Positions 7,452-15,508 are shown, counted from the first letter of the stretch. The stretch: DNA of 42,944 bases from Candidatus Bathyarchaeota archaeon (GCA_014729945.1 WJJC01000078.1:1-42944); one strand, 5' to 3'. A program made the numbers and translations. The notes: a model not told the origin generated them from the sequence alone.

Positions 7452-7904
7452 ATGTTCAAAAAGATACTAGCCGCAGTAGACGGCAGCGATGTTAGCATAC
7501 AGGCACTGGACTACGCCGCCCACCTAGCGGACCAGAACAACGCCGATCTCAAGATAGTAAGCGCCGTAGAACCCCTGCCCAAACTATACGCAGCCGGCTC
7601 AGCCCAAGCCTACCACGCCAAACACATGGAAATACAGGAAGAAAACTACGAGAAGATACACCGGGAACACATGGAACGACTCAACGAGGAATACCCGGGC
7701 CTAAAAATCTATGCCGAGATAGAAATAGGGAGACCAGCCACCATTATAAAGGAAGCCAGTCAGGACACAGACCTCATAGTCATAGGGCACCGGGGACAGG
7801 GAAGAGTACTCAGCTGGGTGCTGGGCAGCGTCGCCAAACAAATAGTAGACAGCTGCACCGTACCCGTACTCGTGGTCAAAGACAGAGAATACTGCCCAGC
7901 TTAA
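7452..7904 (+). CDS. Universal stress protein (UspA family), copy 3
   Basis: This 150-residue Usp domain has KILAAVDGSD at the N-terminus and GHRGQGR-x9-GS (VLGSVA) for nucleotide binding near residues 116-131. The ATG follows the previous Usp stop by 32 bases. A CGTTTAAAAA element about 25-30 bases upstream could give it its own leaderless transcript. The C-terminus ends with a Cys-containing EYCPA, like copy 1 (EYCKIQ). The copies may form homo- or heterodimers, as Usp proteins generally do. Confidence 0.95.
   Translation: MFKKILAAVDGSDVSIQALDYAAHLADQNNADLKIVSAVEPLPKLYAAGSAQAYHAKHMEIQEENYEKIHREHMERLNEEYPGLKIYAEIEIGRPATIIKEASQDTDLIVIGHRGQGRVLSWVLGSVAKQIVDSCTVPVLVVKDREYCPA
7805..7851 (+). 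repeat. 47-bp exact repeat shared by two Usp genes (second copy)
   Basis: This stretch is identical to 7320-7366 and covers the same protein segment in Usp copy 3. It indicates recent duplication or gene conversion. Confidence 0.85.
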
Positions 7905-7979
7905 CCCGCTAAAAACCTAACACATCCATATTATAAAGAAAAACACTCGACCAGTACTCCACCTCAAACCGGTGGCGTC

Positions 7980-8105
7980 TTACTCTTCTTTACGTGAAGC
8001 CAGATAAGTCCGTACACCCCAACCAAGGACAGAGAACAATATCAAACCGACGAGAAAAGAAGTCGTGGGATCCTTAAGAAACTCCTGTGAAACTAATTCA
8101 AACAT
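7980..8105 (-). CDS. Small single-pass membrane protein (41 aa)
   Basis: From an ATG at 8105 the minus strand encodes 41 residues: an amphipathic start (MFELVSQEFLKD), one hydrophobic helix (SFLVGLILFSVLGWGV) and a short basic end (RTYLASRKEE). The layout, with positive charges only after the helix, fits a real small membrane protein with a cytoplasmic C-terminus. No family is recognised and no clear Shine-Dalgarno site is present. It lies in a 500-bp stretch otherwise without protein genes. Confidence 0.45.
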   Translation of the reverse strand: MFELVSQEFLKDPTTSFLVGLILFSVLGWGVRTYLASRKEE

Positions 8106-8152
8106 ACAAATACTAAACAATTCAGAGCATATCAAATCTTCCACCCCTAAGA

Positions 8153-8163
8153 TTTATTAAAAG
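8153..8163 (+). promoter_or_regulatory. TATA box upstream of a candidate RNA gene
   Basis: TTTATTAAAAG is preceded by CCCTAAGA, and its centre is about 24 bases before the first base of the paired RNA at 8181. This is the usual distance from an archaeal TATA box to its start site. No ORF begins within the next 200 bases on this strand. Confidence 0.6.
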
Positions 8164-8180
8164 TACTTAGCAACACTAAC

Positions 8181-8318
8181 TGCTCAAATGGGAGCGCCTC
8201 CACATCCAAGAAGCTTATGAGATGGAGACGCAGAGCACTGAGATGGGCTTCAAAGATTATACGGGCTTTGGCGCGGATAAAAACTTAATCTCAACGCGAG
8301 AACATTTGAGCACTTTTT
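8181..8318 (+). ncRNA. Candidate structured non-coding RNA, about 135 nt
   Basis: A perfect 10-bp closing stem joins TGCTCAAATG (8181-8190) to CATTTGAGCA (8303-8312). Inside are three further hairpins. The first pairs 8194-8202 with 8223-8231 (8 of 9 pairs, extended by two more after a small bulge). The second pairs CAAAG 8251-8255 with CTTTG 8266-8270. The third pairs CGCG 8272-8275 with 8295-8298 and GAT 8276-8278 with 8288-8290. The result is a four-way junction. A run of five T (8314-8318) directly after the closing stem would suit archaeal termination. A TATA box lies at the right distance upstream. It lacks tRNA T-loop features and the signature bases of RNase P and SRP RNA that I know. 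The function is unknown. Confidence 0.55.
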
Positions 8319-8404
8319 CCATTTAATCACTGTTCTACTGCATCGAACACCTGTTCTAATCCTTGGGAATATAATAGACACCACATTCTATACCCCGAAC
8401 ACAG

Positions 8405-9421
8405 ATGAAGAGATCAACGATAACAATCATAGCAGTTGCACTGCTCAGCCTAGTCCCAGCAATAACATACATGAACGGAGTAAACGCCACCGCTTTCAGC
8501 GAAGACCACGCGGTACAGCTGGCCACCGATTTCCTGATGGAGTCCCCCACCTACAGCTACGACGGCATACCCGGCTCAATAGAGCTGGTAGAGGTGGAAC
8601 AAAACGTGGATATCTGGACAGTCACCTACACATACACCAGCCGCCACAGCGGATACGGTGACAGGGAAGACCAGATGCTGTTACAGGTACTAACCAACCA
8701 CACACTGGTTATCAAGATAAGAGATGGGGAAATCATCTCAGCCATTAACGATGGAAAATACAATGAACTAACAGAGGAATTCCAATCCAACACCACAGAA
8801 GTAGAAGAGACACATGAGACAGCCCTAGAATGGCTCAGAGCCGCACCCACATTCAGCTACGACGGTGTAGAAGAATCCTTGATATTAAACGCGTCAAGAA
8901 CCGAGGCAACAATATCCATGCCCACACTAGACACAGCCACAGGTGAAAGCAAGAGATACATATTATTCATTGGATTTGAGTGCAGACACCCGGGTTACGG
9001 TGACAGAACCGGCTTGATGCTAGCACAGGTACTCACACCCCACATGGCAATAATCACAGTAGAGGACAACCAAGTAATCAGCGCAGTAATCGATGAGACA
9101 TGGGATGAACTACACCAAGTACCCGTCGAGGTCCGTGAACAACTACCACCAGAGAAAATACTAGAAATCACAATAAACCATCTAAGTGAGAACTACCCCG
9201 AGGCAGAGAACCTGACCACAACAGAGTGGACAGCCACAGATATCACACCAGAGATCAACGTGAAAGAAGCAGTTATGAAGTACACAGGAGACAGCTGGAC
9301 CATCACCATACGAAGCCCCACACCAGCGGAACCCAACTTCTTAATCGACGCAGAAAACACAACTGGCTTCGAGTGGAGCGGCGAATTCTCAACAGAGCAA
9401 CTACTAGACCAGAACGACTAA
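8405..9421 (+). CDS. Secreted protein with two tandem repeat domains
   Basis: This 338-residue protein has a Sec signal peptide (MKRSTITIIAVALLSLVPAITYMNGVNA, probable cut near residue 28). Two related domains follow. The first (about residues 33-125) has PTYSYDGIPGSIEL, HSGYGDR, LLQVLTNHT and IISAINDG. The second (about 138-238) has PTFSYDGVEESLIL, HPGYGDR, LAQVLTPHM and VISAVIDE. The alternating strands and one helix resemble PepSY-like inhibitory domains, but I am not sure. A third, weaker region closes the protein. It is probably extracellular or surface-associated. A TATA element, AATATAATAG, lies about 30 bases before the ATG. Confidence 0.8.
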   Translation: MKRSTITIIAVALLSLVPAITYMNGVNATAFSEDHAVQLATDFLMESPTYSYDGIPGSIELVEVEQNVDIWTVTYTYTSRHSGYGDREDQMLLQVLTNHTLVIKIRDGEIISAINDGKYNELTEEFQSNTTEVEETHETALEWLRAAPTFSYDGVEESLILNASRTEATISMPTLDTATGESKRYILFIGFECRHPGYGDRTGLMLAQVLTPHMAIITVEDNQVISAVIDETWDELHQVPVEVREQLPPEKILEITINHLSENYPEAENLTTTEWTATDITPEINVKEAVMKYTGDSWTITIRSPTPAEPNFLIDAENTTGFEWSGEFSTEQLLDQND

Positions 9422-9457
9422 ACACCACTTTTTACCCATTTTATTATATTTGAATAA

Positions 9458-9703
9458 CTAGATTCTACCATCAGGCATGCTACCGATACCTGAGAGCACA
9501 CTCTTAGCCTTATCACTGAGCCGCAGCCTGCATCCACGGGGAACATAAACCTTCTCCAGCACACCGATCTTCCTGAGTTTACGCCGCTGAGGATCACTAA
9601 AAAACCGTGAAGCCTTATACCCGTCAGATATCATATACAGCTCTGTGCTGTAAAACCTGACAATGTTTCTAAAACTCTGCTCCACCTCAAAAGAAGACAA
9701 CAA
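9458..9703 (-). CDS. Small hypothetical protein, possibly winged-helix
   Basis: This 81-residue protein starts at TTG with AGGTGG just upstream; a second TTG follows in frame. The middle and end (DPQRRKLRKIGVLEKVYVPRG then LRLSDKAKSVL) look like the helix, wing and last helix of a winged-helix DNA-binding fold. The similarity is only in pattern, and I cannot name a family. The gene converges on the secreted two-domain protein gene. Confidence 0.55.
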   Translation of the reverse strand: MLSSFEVEQSFRNIVRFYSTELYMISDGYKASRFFSDPQRRKLRKIGVLEKVYVPRGCRLRLSDKAKSVLSGIGSMPDGRI

Positions 9704-9761
9704 CCCACCTAAGTATACCAGTACAATAGATAAGTATTAGTCTTGCTCAAAACTTCTAAGA

Positions 9762-9772
9762 TTTATATAAAA
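9762..9772 (+). promoter_or_regulatory. Consensus TATA box before an inverted repeat
   Basis: TTTATATAAAA is preceded by TTCTAAGA, and its centre is about 25 bases before the paired arm that begins at 9788. The preceding CTAAGATTTAT also precedes the RNA candidate at 8181. No plus-strand gene starts here. Confidence 0.5.
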
Positions 9773-9787
9773 TGCCGGTCACTACAA

Positions 9788-9846
9788 GGTGATAGACTGG
9801 GAAACCATCCATAGAAGTCACCCAACTTCCTTCCCAGTCTATCACT
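9788..9846. repeat. Long perfect inverted repeat at the 3' end of the HEAT gene
   Basis: GTGATAGACTGGGA (9789-9802) is perfectly complementary to 9832-9845. One more A-T pair (9803/9831) and a G-U pair (9788/9846) extend it, leaving a loop of about 27 bases. The 3' arm covers the stop codon of the HEAT-repeat gene. On the minus strand it is followed by a T-rich stretch, so it may terminate or protect that mRNA. On the plus strand it sits at the expected start of a TATA-driven transcript, which would be antisense to the HEAT gene end. Confidence 0.7.
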
Positions 9847-10813
9847 CATCAAACTTCTCGATAAGCTTCCTAGCCCGCTTAGTATCCAGCAACCCCAAAG
9901 CATGAATAGCCGCATCATGAACCCCCTCACTCTCTGCGGCATCAACCAAGATATCATAGATCTCCCTCGCCCCACCGATACGCCCAAGAGCCATCACCAC
10001 CTCGCTCCTGATATAATCATCACCCGACTCATACAACTCGATTAAAGGCTTCACCGCTTTACGTGAACCAATATTACCCAGCGCCTTGACTGCAGCCACC
10101 TTGAGTATCATATCGTCTCCACGCAGCTTGGTGAACAACCTGCTCAACGCGCTCTTACGCCCATTATCCCCCAGCGCCACGATAGCAGCGTACTGGACAT
10201 GCACTGATTCATCATTCACAGCCCTGAGCAAAGCACGTGTAGCCCCAGTCTTACGGCTAATCAAACCAAGGGAGTAAGCTGCCCACTGGCGTACCCTCCA
10301 GTCATCATCCTTAATGGCATCCAGGAGATGATCCACTGCGTCATCCACATCCAGCAGCCCAATCGCCCGGACAGCGTTCCTGCGAACCAAGGGATCCTCC
10401 GAGTCCAATGCCTCAAAGAGAACATCACCGATACTATCATCCTCAAAATCAGGTAAAAACCAGAGAGCGATTTTCTGGCGCCGGGGATCACCACTACGAG
10501 CCTGCTCAACCATTGCCGGCAACGCCTCCTCACCTATCTTCAGTAAAGCACGGGCAGCCTTCTTACGCACAGACACCGAGTCATCCCCGAACAACTCCAC
10601 CAAGGGCTCAATGGCACGAGGATCCTCCACCTTACCCAAGACCCACGCCGCATCCTTCTTGGTCTTAAGATCGTCGGCTTCAAGCTCCTCTATCAAGGGT
10701 TCTACCGCATTCTCCCCCCTATCCACCAGCTCCCAACGGGCCTCCCGCCGCGTATCAGTATCATCAATACCAAGTTTATCGGTTAATTCATCAATCGGCT
10801 CAGGGTCACTCAT
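9842..10813 (-). CDS. HEAT-repeat (PBS lyase-like) protein
   Basis: This 323-residue protein is almost entirely short HEAT repeats of about 31 residues, roughly ten in a row. The recurring pattern is acidic-DP-VR-x-A-x-A-LG, for example DPLVRRNAVRAIGLL and DWRVRQWAAYSLGLI. Such solenoids serve as protein-binding scaffolds; those in phycobilin lyases belong to the same superfamily, but no lyase activity is implied. It is cytoplasmic, with no signal peptide. A TTTATAACATA element lies 23-33 bases before the ATG. The partner is unknown. The 3' end lies inside a strong inverted repeat. Confidence 0.9.
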   Translation of the reverse strand: MSDPEPIDELTDKLGIDDTDTRREARWELVDRGENAVEPLIEELEADDLKTKKDAAWVLGKVEDPRAIEPLVELFGDDSVSVRKKAARALLKIGEEALPAMVEQARSGDPRRQKIALWFLPDFEDDSIGDVLFEALDSEDPLVRRNAVRAIGLLDVDDAVDHLLDAIKDDDWRVRQWAAYSLGLISRKTGATRALLRAVNDESVHVQYAAIVALGDNGRKSALSRLFTKLRGDDMILKVAAVKALGNIGSRKAVKPLIELYESGDDYIRSEVVMALGRIGGAREIYDILVDAAESEGVHDAAIHALGLLDTKRARKLIEKFDE

Positions 10814-10972
10814 TTTCTACCACTCATACCCAATAATATGTTATAAATAATAATCAAAAACACGGCAAAACCAACCCAGTTCACCCACCGCACAACACAA
10901 GAAGTGTAGCCAACCACCACATACAAGTGAATAATAACCATAGAACCAGAAAACATAATAAAAGGGGATAAA

Positions 10973-11881
10973 ATGGCTCTAAAACTCCAATGCGAATGCG
11001 GCAACTCAGACATAATCACAGACACAGCCACAGGAGAACAGATCTGCAGAAACTGCGGCACAGTCCTAAACGATATACCCCTCGACCGGGGCCCCGAGTG
11101 GAGAGCATTCAACCTAGAGCAGAGCCGAAACCTCACCAGAGTGGGAGCACCCCTCACACCCCTAATCCACGACAAGGGTCTCAGCACCACCATAAGCTGG
11201 AAGAGCCAAGACGCAACAGGCAGACGCCTCACTCAGGACGAGCAGAAACGCCAATACAGGCTCAGAAAATGGCAGCGGCGAACATCAGCCAACGATAGCG
11301 TTCAAAGAAACCTCACCCAGGCCCTCAGCGAGATGACCAGAATCTCCGATGAGCTCAATCTCCCCGATAACGTGAGTAAGACAGCCGCCGTGATCTACCG
11401 CAGAGCCGTTAAAAACGGCCTAATCAGGGGGCGCACCATTCAATCCGTGGTAGCATCATCCCTCTACATGGCCTGCAGGCAATGTCACGTAATAAGAAGC
11501 CTGGAAGACGTAGCCAAAGCAGCAACCATAACCCGTAAAGAAGCTGCACGCAACTACCGTCACCTCTACAAGCAACTGGACCCAGAGGTACCTCAAGTAG
11601 ACAAGGATAACCTCATCGCAAAATATGTAAACCAGCTACGGCTCAGCGGGAAAACTGAGCAACTGTGCCAAAAAATCATGGAAGAAGCCGCGGAGAAAAA
11701 GCTCACCATCGGCAGAGCCCCCGAGGGCATCACCGCAGCCAGCCTGTACATAGCATGCAAACTGGGTATGGAAGACAGAACCCAGGGCGACATAGCCAAG
11801 ACAGCCCAGATAACCGAGGTAACCATCAGAAACAGGTACAAGGAACTCTTTCAGGAGATGGACTTTGAGGTGAGGCTATGA
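10973..11881 (+). CDS. tfb: Transcription initiation factor IIB (TFB)
   Basis: This 302-residue factor bridges TBP-bound promoter DNA to archaeal RNA polymerase. The N-terminal zinc ribbon has C7, C9, C25 and C28; the first pair is CxC instead of the usual CxxC. The B-reader/linker region follows (GPEWRAFNLEQ, then TRVGAPLTPLIHDKGLSTTI). Two cyclin folds cover about residues 110-200 and 205-300, with the usual SVVASSLYMACR and GITAASLYIACK helices. GGGGAT precedes the ATG. Its stop overlaps the start of the CBS-domain gene (ATGA), so the two are translationally coupled. The gene leads an apparent four-gene operon. Confidence 0.97.
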   Translation: MALKLQCECGNSDIITDTATGEQICRNCGTVLNDIPLDRGPEWRAFNLEQSRNLTRVGAPLTPLIHDKGLSTTISWKSQDATGRRLTQDEQKRQYRLRKWQRRTSANDSVQRNLTQALSEMTRISDELNLPDNVSKTAAVIYRRAVKNGLIRGRTIQSVVASSLYMACRQCHVIRSLEDVAKAATITRKEAARNYRHLYKQLDPEVPQVDKDNLIAKYVNQLRLSGKTEQLCQKIMEEAAEKKLTIGRAPEGITAASLYIACKLGMEDRTQGDIAKTAQITEVTIRNRYKELFQEMDFEVRL

Positions 11882-12285
11882 TACTCAAAGTAAGACACGC
11901 CATGAAGGACAAGCCCCCTGTTGTGGACGCCGAGACCAGCGTCACGAAGGCGGTGCGAAGTATGATACAGAGCGGACACGAAGCCATCATAGTACTGGAT
12001 GAGGATGAGATCAAGGGAACGGTAGATCTCCAAAACGTTTTACGGTACACATATACGGAAGGCTTCAGACCAAACCAGATACCGATAGGGGAGATAACCA
12101 ATCCCAACGTCATACTGGCTAGACCCAACACCAGTCTGGAAGACGCTTTAACCATCATGACCGAGACAGACCAATACACCTTACCCGTGGTAGACAAGGA
12201 ACTAGTGGGCACAGTAAACATGAGGGACATACTCAAGACCCAGCCACAGACAAAACCTGCTAAAATAAAGCCCCAAATAGTCTAA
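11878..12285 (+). CDS. CBS-domain pair protein
   Basis: This 135-residue protein consists of two CBS motifs (about residues 8-60 and 72-125), forming one Bateman module. Such modules bind adenine nucleotides or S-adenosyl compounds and act as sensors. Each motif shows the usual pattern: VDAETSVTKAVRSMIQSGHEAIIVLDED, then VGTVNMRDIL at the end of the second. No catalytic domain is attached. The ATG overlaps the TFB stop by four bases, so the two proteins are made together. A role in sensing energy state alongside TFB is an inference. Confidence 0.9.
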   Translation: MILKVRHAMKDKPPVVDAETSVTKAVRSMIQSGHEAIIVLDEDEIKGTVDLQNVLRYTYTEGFRPNQIPIGEITNPNVILARPNTSLEDALTIMTETDQYTLPVVDKELVGTVNMRDILKTQPQTKPAKIKPQIV

Positions 12286-12316
12286 CCTTATCAAAAACCA
12301 CTTCAGAAATATATTT

Positions 12317-13402
12317 ATGAAGACCCGCGTAGCGATCACAAAGACAAACCAAGGCATAGAGAACGCAGTTAAACGGGCCATAAACCTCCTCGGGGGTATA
12401 AACCAGTTCATAACCCCCGGTGAGACAGTCTTACTCAAACCCAATCTCTTCAACACCAAGCCACCTGAGACAGGATGCACAACAGACCTCCGAATAGTAA
12501 TCAAGATAGCGGAGATGCTCAAAAACCAGGGCAACAGCATAATACTGGGTGAGTGCCCAGCCACCGCGAGCTACGCGAGACCCGAGAGGGTATACGAGGC
12601 ACATAACGTGGAAGAGATCTGTGGCGAAGCAGGAATAGAAGTCAGGGTACTGGACCGAGACCACCCTGTGGGGCGAAGAACCAACGGAGAAATACAGAGC
12701 ACCTTCCATTTCCCAGAGACAGCCACCAAGCACCCGGTAATCAACATCCCCAAACTCAAGACCCACGCATTAACCACCCTCACGTGTGCGGTGAAAAACC
12801 TCTTCGGCCTCCAGCAGGGAGGCATCAAAGCCCACCACCACGTCAGCGTAGGCAACGACCCCCAAGCCTTCAGCCACCTCCTACTAGACCTCTACCAGGC
12901 TATCAAGCCCCAGATAAGACTCAACATAGTGGACGCACACATTGCCATGGAGGGAGAAGGGCCGGGAGGAGGCACACCAGTACTCATGAGCCTCATAATA
13001 GCCGGAGAAGACGCGGTGGCAGTAGACCTAGTGGCATCAGCGTTAATGGGGTGGGACCCCCAGAAGGAAGTGGGCACCAACCACCTAGCCAGAGCGAGAG
13101 GCATCGGCCCATCCAGCCTGGAAGACATCCAGATACTCGGTGAACCAATTGAAAAAGTTACAAGAGTCTTCAAGAAGCCCCAGATCCACAGCGACGGTGA
13201 GACCTTTGTCAAGATACGTATGTCCATTCACTGCGATGAAGACCTCTGTAAAGCCTGCGGCGTCTGCGAGAAGATATGCCCAGCCGGGGCCATAACATTA
13301 CAGGATACCCCCATCTTCAACATGGAGGAATGCATACAGTGCTTCTGCTGCGTCGAGCTATGCCCACATAACGCGTTAAAAGCCAAGAGACCGGATGAAT
13401 AA
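12317..13402 (+). CDS. DUF362 protein with two [4Fe-4S] ferredoxin motifs
   Basis: This 361-residue protein begins with a DUF362 domain (residues about 1-300) showing the family pattern GETVLLKPNLFN and VINIPKLKTHALTTLTCAVKNLFG. The last 60 residues hold a two-cluster ferredoxin domain: CKACGVCEKICP and CIQCFCCVELCP. DUF362 proteins are common in anaerobes, are thought to act as iron-sulphur electron carriers, and their substrates are mostly unknown. The ATG lies 31 bases after the CBS gene and the stop two bases before the HIT gene, so the three are probably co-transcribed with TFB. Confidence 0.93.
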   Translation: MKTRVAITKTNQGIENAVKRAINLLGGINQFITPGETVLLKPNLFNTKPPETGCTTDLRIVIKIAEMLKNQGNSIILGECPATASYARPERVYEAHNVEEICGEAGIEVRVLDRDHPVGRRTNGEIQSTFHFPETATKHPVINIPKLKTHALTTLTCAVKNLFGLQQGGIKAHHHVSVGNDPQAFSHLLLDLYQAIKPQIRLNIVDAHIAMEGEGPGGGTPVLMSLIIAGEDAVAVDLVASALMGWDPQKEVGTNHLARARGIGPSSLEDIQILGEPIEKVTRVFKKPQIHSDGETFVKIRMSIHCDEDLCKACGVCEKICPAGAITLQDTPIFNMEECIQCFCCVELCPHNALKAKRPDE

Positions 13403-13404
13403 AC

Positions 13405-13827
13405 ATGAGCTGCATATTCTGCAGGATACTTGACGATGAGATACCCAGCTACAAGGTATACGAGGATGAGCACACACTGGCATTCCTAGACAAGAACCCG
13501 GTGGAGGACGGCCACACCTTACTCATCCCCCGGGAGCACACCCAGTACATAGAAGATCTATCACCGAGGTCAGCTGAAGTCCTCATGAAGAGCCTAGTAG
13601 AGATAGTGCCAGCTATACAACGCGCCATGGACACAAGTGACAGCAACATCGCCATAAACAATGGCCCCAACGCTGGGCAGATAATACCCCACGTACACAT
13701 CCACATCATACCCCGACCCACCAAGAATGGAAAACGGTTATTCAGCCCACCACAAAGAACCAAGAAACGGAAAAAAGAATACTATGAAGAGATCGCTGAA
13801 AAAATAAGAAACAAACTAGTTACTTGA
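13405..13827 (+). CDS. HIT-family nucleotide hydrolase (Hint-like)
   Basis: This 140-residue histidine-triad protein hydrolyses nucleotide phosphoramidates or related AMP adducts. The catalytic motif HVHIHII places His96, His98 and His100 in the triad. The N-terminal CIFCRI and the INNGPNAGQ segment are typical of Hint/HinT enzymes. The start follows the DUF362 stop by two bases and is clearly part of that operon. Its last eight bases overlap the end of the convergent flavoprotein gene. Confidence 0.95.
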   Translation: MSCIFCRILDDEIPSYKVYEDEHTLAFLDKNPVEDGHTLLIPREHTQYIEDLSPRSAEVLMKSLVEIVPAIQRAMDTSDSNIAINNGPNAGQIIPHVHIHIIPRPTKNGKRLFSPPQRTKKRKKEYYEEIAEKIRNKLVT

Positions 13828-15508
13828 GGTAATCAGGGAAAGGCCAAGCCGTGAGGCATCCATCAAGGAACCTGACATTCTCATAACCCAATGCCCGCAG
13901 CCTCCGCTCAGCGATATAAGCCCTCACCCCTATGACGCAGAAGGGGATAACCTCCCTGTCACCCGGTAACTCATCAAGTCTCTCCTCTAGTTCATCTAGT
14001 GGTATATTCACGGTACGGGGATCCTTGAAACTATACTCCCTATACTCCTCTCGGCGCCTGATATCCAGCAATACAAAATCCTCGCCGCTATCCAGCTTCT
14101 CCTTCAACTCTGTGGGAGTAACACCGTGAGCTATTCCCTGTACCTTGTTACGGGCCACGTTAGCCGCGTGAGCGATGGCGTCAATGGCGGTACTATAAGC
14201 AGGAGCATACCCCAAATCAATATCAGCCACCCCCTTCAGGTTTGAACCGAATTTGAGAGCAGTTGCGATTACATCTATGCGTTTTATCCCCTCACCCGGA
14301 CCCACCACCTGACACCCGAGAACCTTACAGGAGCCCCTATCAGCGATTAACTTTATGATAGTGTACTCAGACCCAGGAATATAGCTAGCGAAGTCATAGC
14401 GTGGTGTTATCACCGTGACCACATCATAGCCCAAGCTCCTCGCCTTTTCCTCCGTTAAACCAGTGGTTCCACAGTTCCAGTCCAGAACCCTGAAGACAGC
14501 CGTACCACATACACCGGGGAACTTTGTCTCAAAGCCAGCGATGTTATCCCCGATAACCCTTCCATGTTTGTTGGCTGTACTTCCCAATGGAGCGTAGACC
14601 TTCTCACCTGTCAATATATGCGTACATTCAACGCAATCGCCGCCAGCGTAGATATCAGGATCACTGGTGCGGAGATACTCATCCACGGCTATGGCACGGG
14701 TAGGACCTAATTCCAGCCCTGCTTCAACAGCCAGCTCCGTGTTAGGTCTTACCCCTATGGCGATTATCACTAGATCAGCCTCTACAACCCTACCGTCTGC
14801 GGTCTCAACACCAGCAACACTCCCCTCACCATCACCTGTGATCATGGCCACCGGGCTGCCTTTCACCACATTCACCCCCCTGGATCTCAGATAGTTTTCC
14901 AAGAGCAACGACATTTCCGCATCCAACAAGTTAGGCACCAGTGTAGGCATCATCTCCACAACAGTAGTCTTACATGACTGAGCCACAAAAGCCCCACAGG
15001 TCTCGATGCCAATGAGACCACCTCCAACAACCACAACTTTACCGCAATCCTTCTCCACGTGTTTCTTTATGGCCTTCGCCTGCTGAGGATTATACAATCT
15101 ATAAACACCGTTGAGGTCTGTCCCCTCCATCCGCGGCACAAAGGGACTAGCGCCGGTGGCCAGCACCAGTTTATCATAAGAGAGCTCCTCAATCTCACCT
15201 GTACGCAGATCCTCTACGGTAACAGTTTTCTTATCCCGGTTTATCTTCTTGGCCTCGGTCCTGTCCAGCACGGTGAAGCCTTTCTGATGCTTAAAATACT
15301 CGGTATCCCGAATGATGTCTCCACCCAAAAGATCCCCATAATTCTTTATTATATCCTCAATATAGTAGGGCATACCACACCCAGCGTAACTGATTAGCTC
15401 CTGACGTTCAACAACAGTGATCTCCGCATCCGGATTCAGCCTCCTAAGCCTAGCAGCCGCCTTGGGACCAGTGGCTACACCACCAATAACTAAGATTCTA
15501 GATGACAT
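13820..15508 (-). CDS. FAD-dependent CoA-disulfide/persulfide reductase with rhodanese domain
   Basis: This 562-residue flavoprotein is of the NADH oxidase/CoA-disulfide reductase class. The FAD Rossmann motif is at residues 8-14 (IGGVATG), the single redox cysteine is Cys44 in SYAGCGMPYYI, and the NAD(P)H-binding motif VVVVGGGLIGIE lies near residue 170. A dimerisation domain follows. From about residue 455 a rhodanese domain is fused, with active Cys524 in PFCVIGVRA. Such fusions include CoA-dependent NAD(P)H sulphur and persulfide reductases, so a role in handling sulphane sulphur or redox stress is likely. A TATA element, TTTATAGTATAAAC, lies upstream of the ATG. Confidence 0.93.
   Translation of the reverse strand: MSSRILVIGGVATGPKAAARLRRLNPDAEITVVERQELISYAGCGMPYYIEDIIKNYGDLLGGDIIRDTEYFKHQKGFTVLDRTEAKKINRDKKTVTVEDLRTGEIEELSYDKLVLATGASPFVPRMEGTDLNGVYRLYNPQQAKAIKKHVEKDCGKVVVVGGGLIGIETCGAFVAQSCKTTVVEMMPTLVPNLLDAEMSLLLENYLRSRGVNVVKGSPVAMITGDGEGSVAGVETADGRVVEADLVIIAIGVRPNTELAVEAGLELGPTRAIAVDEYLRTSDPDIYAGGDCVECTHILTGEKVYAPLGSTANKHGRVIGDNIAGFETKFPGVCGTAVFRVLDWNCGTTGLTEEKARSLGYDVVTVITPRYDFASYIPGSEYTIIKLIADRGSCKVLGCQVVGPGEGIKRIDVIATALKFGSNLKGVADIDLGYAPAYSTAIDAIAHAANVARNKVQGIAHGVTPTELKEKLDSGEDFVLLDIRRREEYREYSFKDPRTVNIPLDELEERLDELPGDREVIPFCVIGVRAYIAERRLRALGYENVRFLDGCLTAWPFPDYLK

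Noticed and set aside
8181..8318. Interpretation as a tRNA, RNase P or SRP RNA
   Set aside because: The four-way junction is too large for a tRNA and lacks a T-loop; RNase P and SRP signature bases that I know are not seen.
10810..11232. Minus-strand frame across the TFB gene start
   Set aside because: Shadow of the TFB zinc ribbon and linker; the TFB match is certain.
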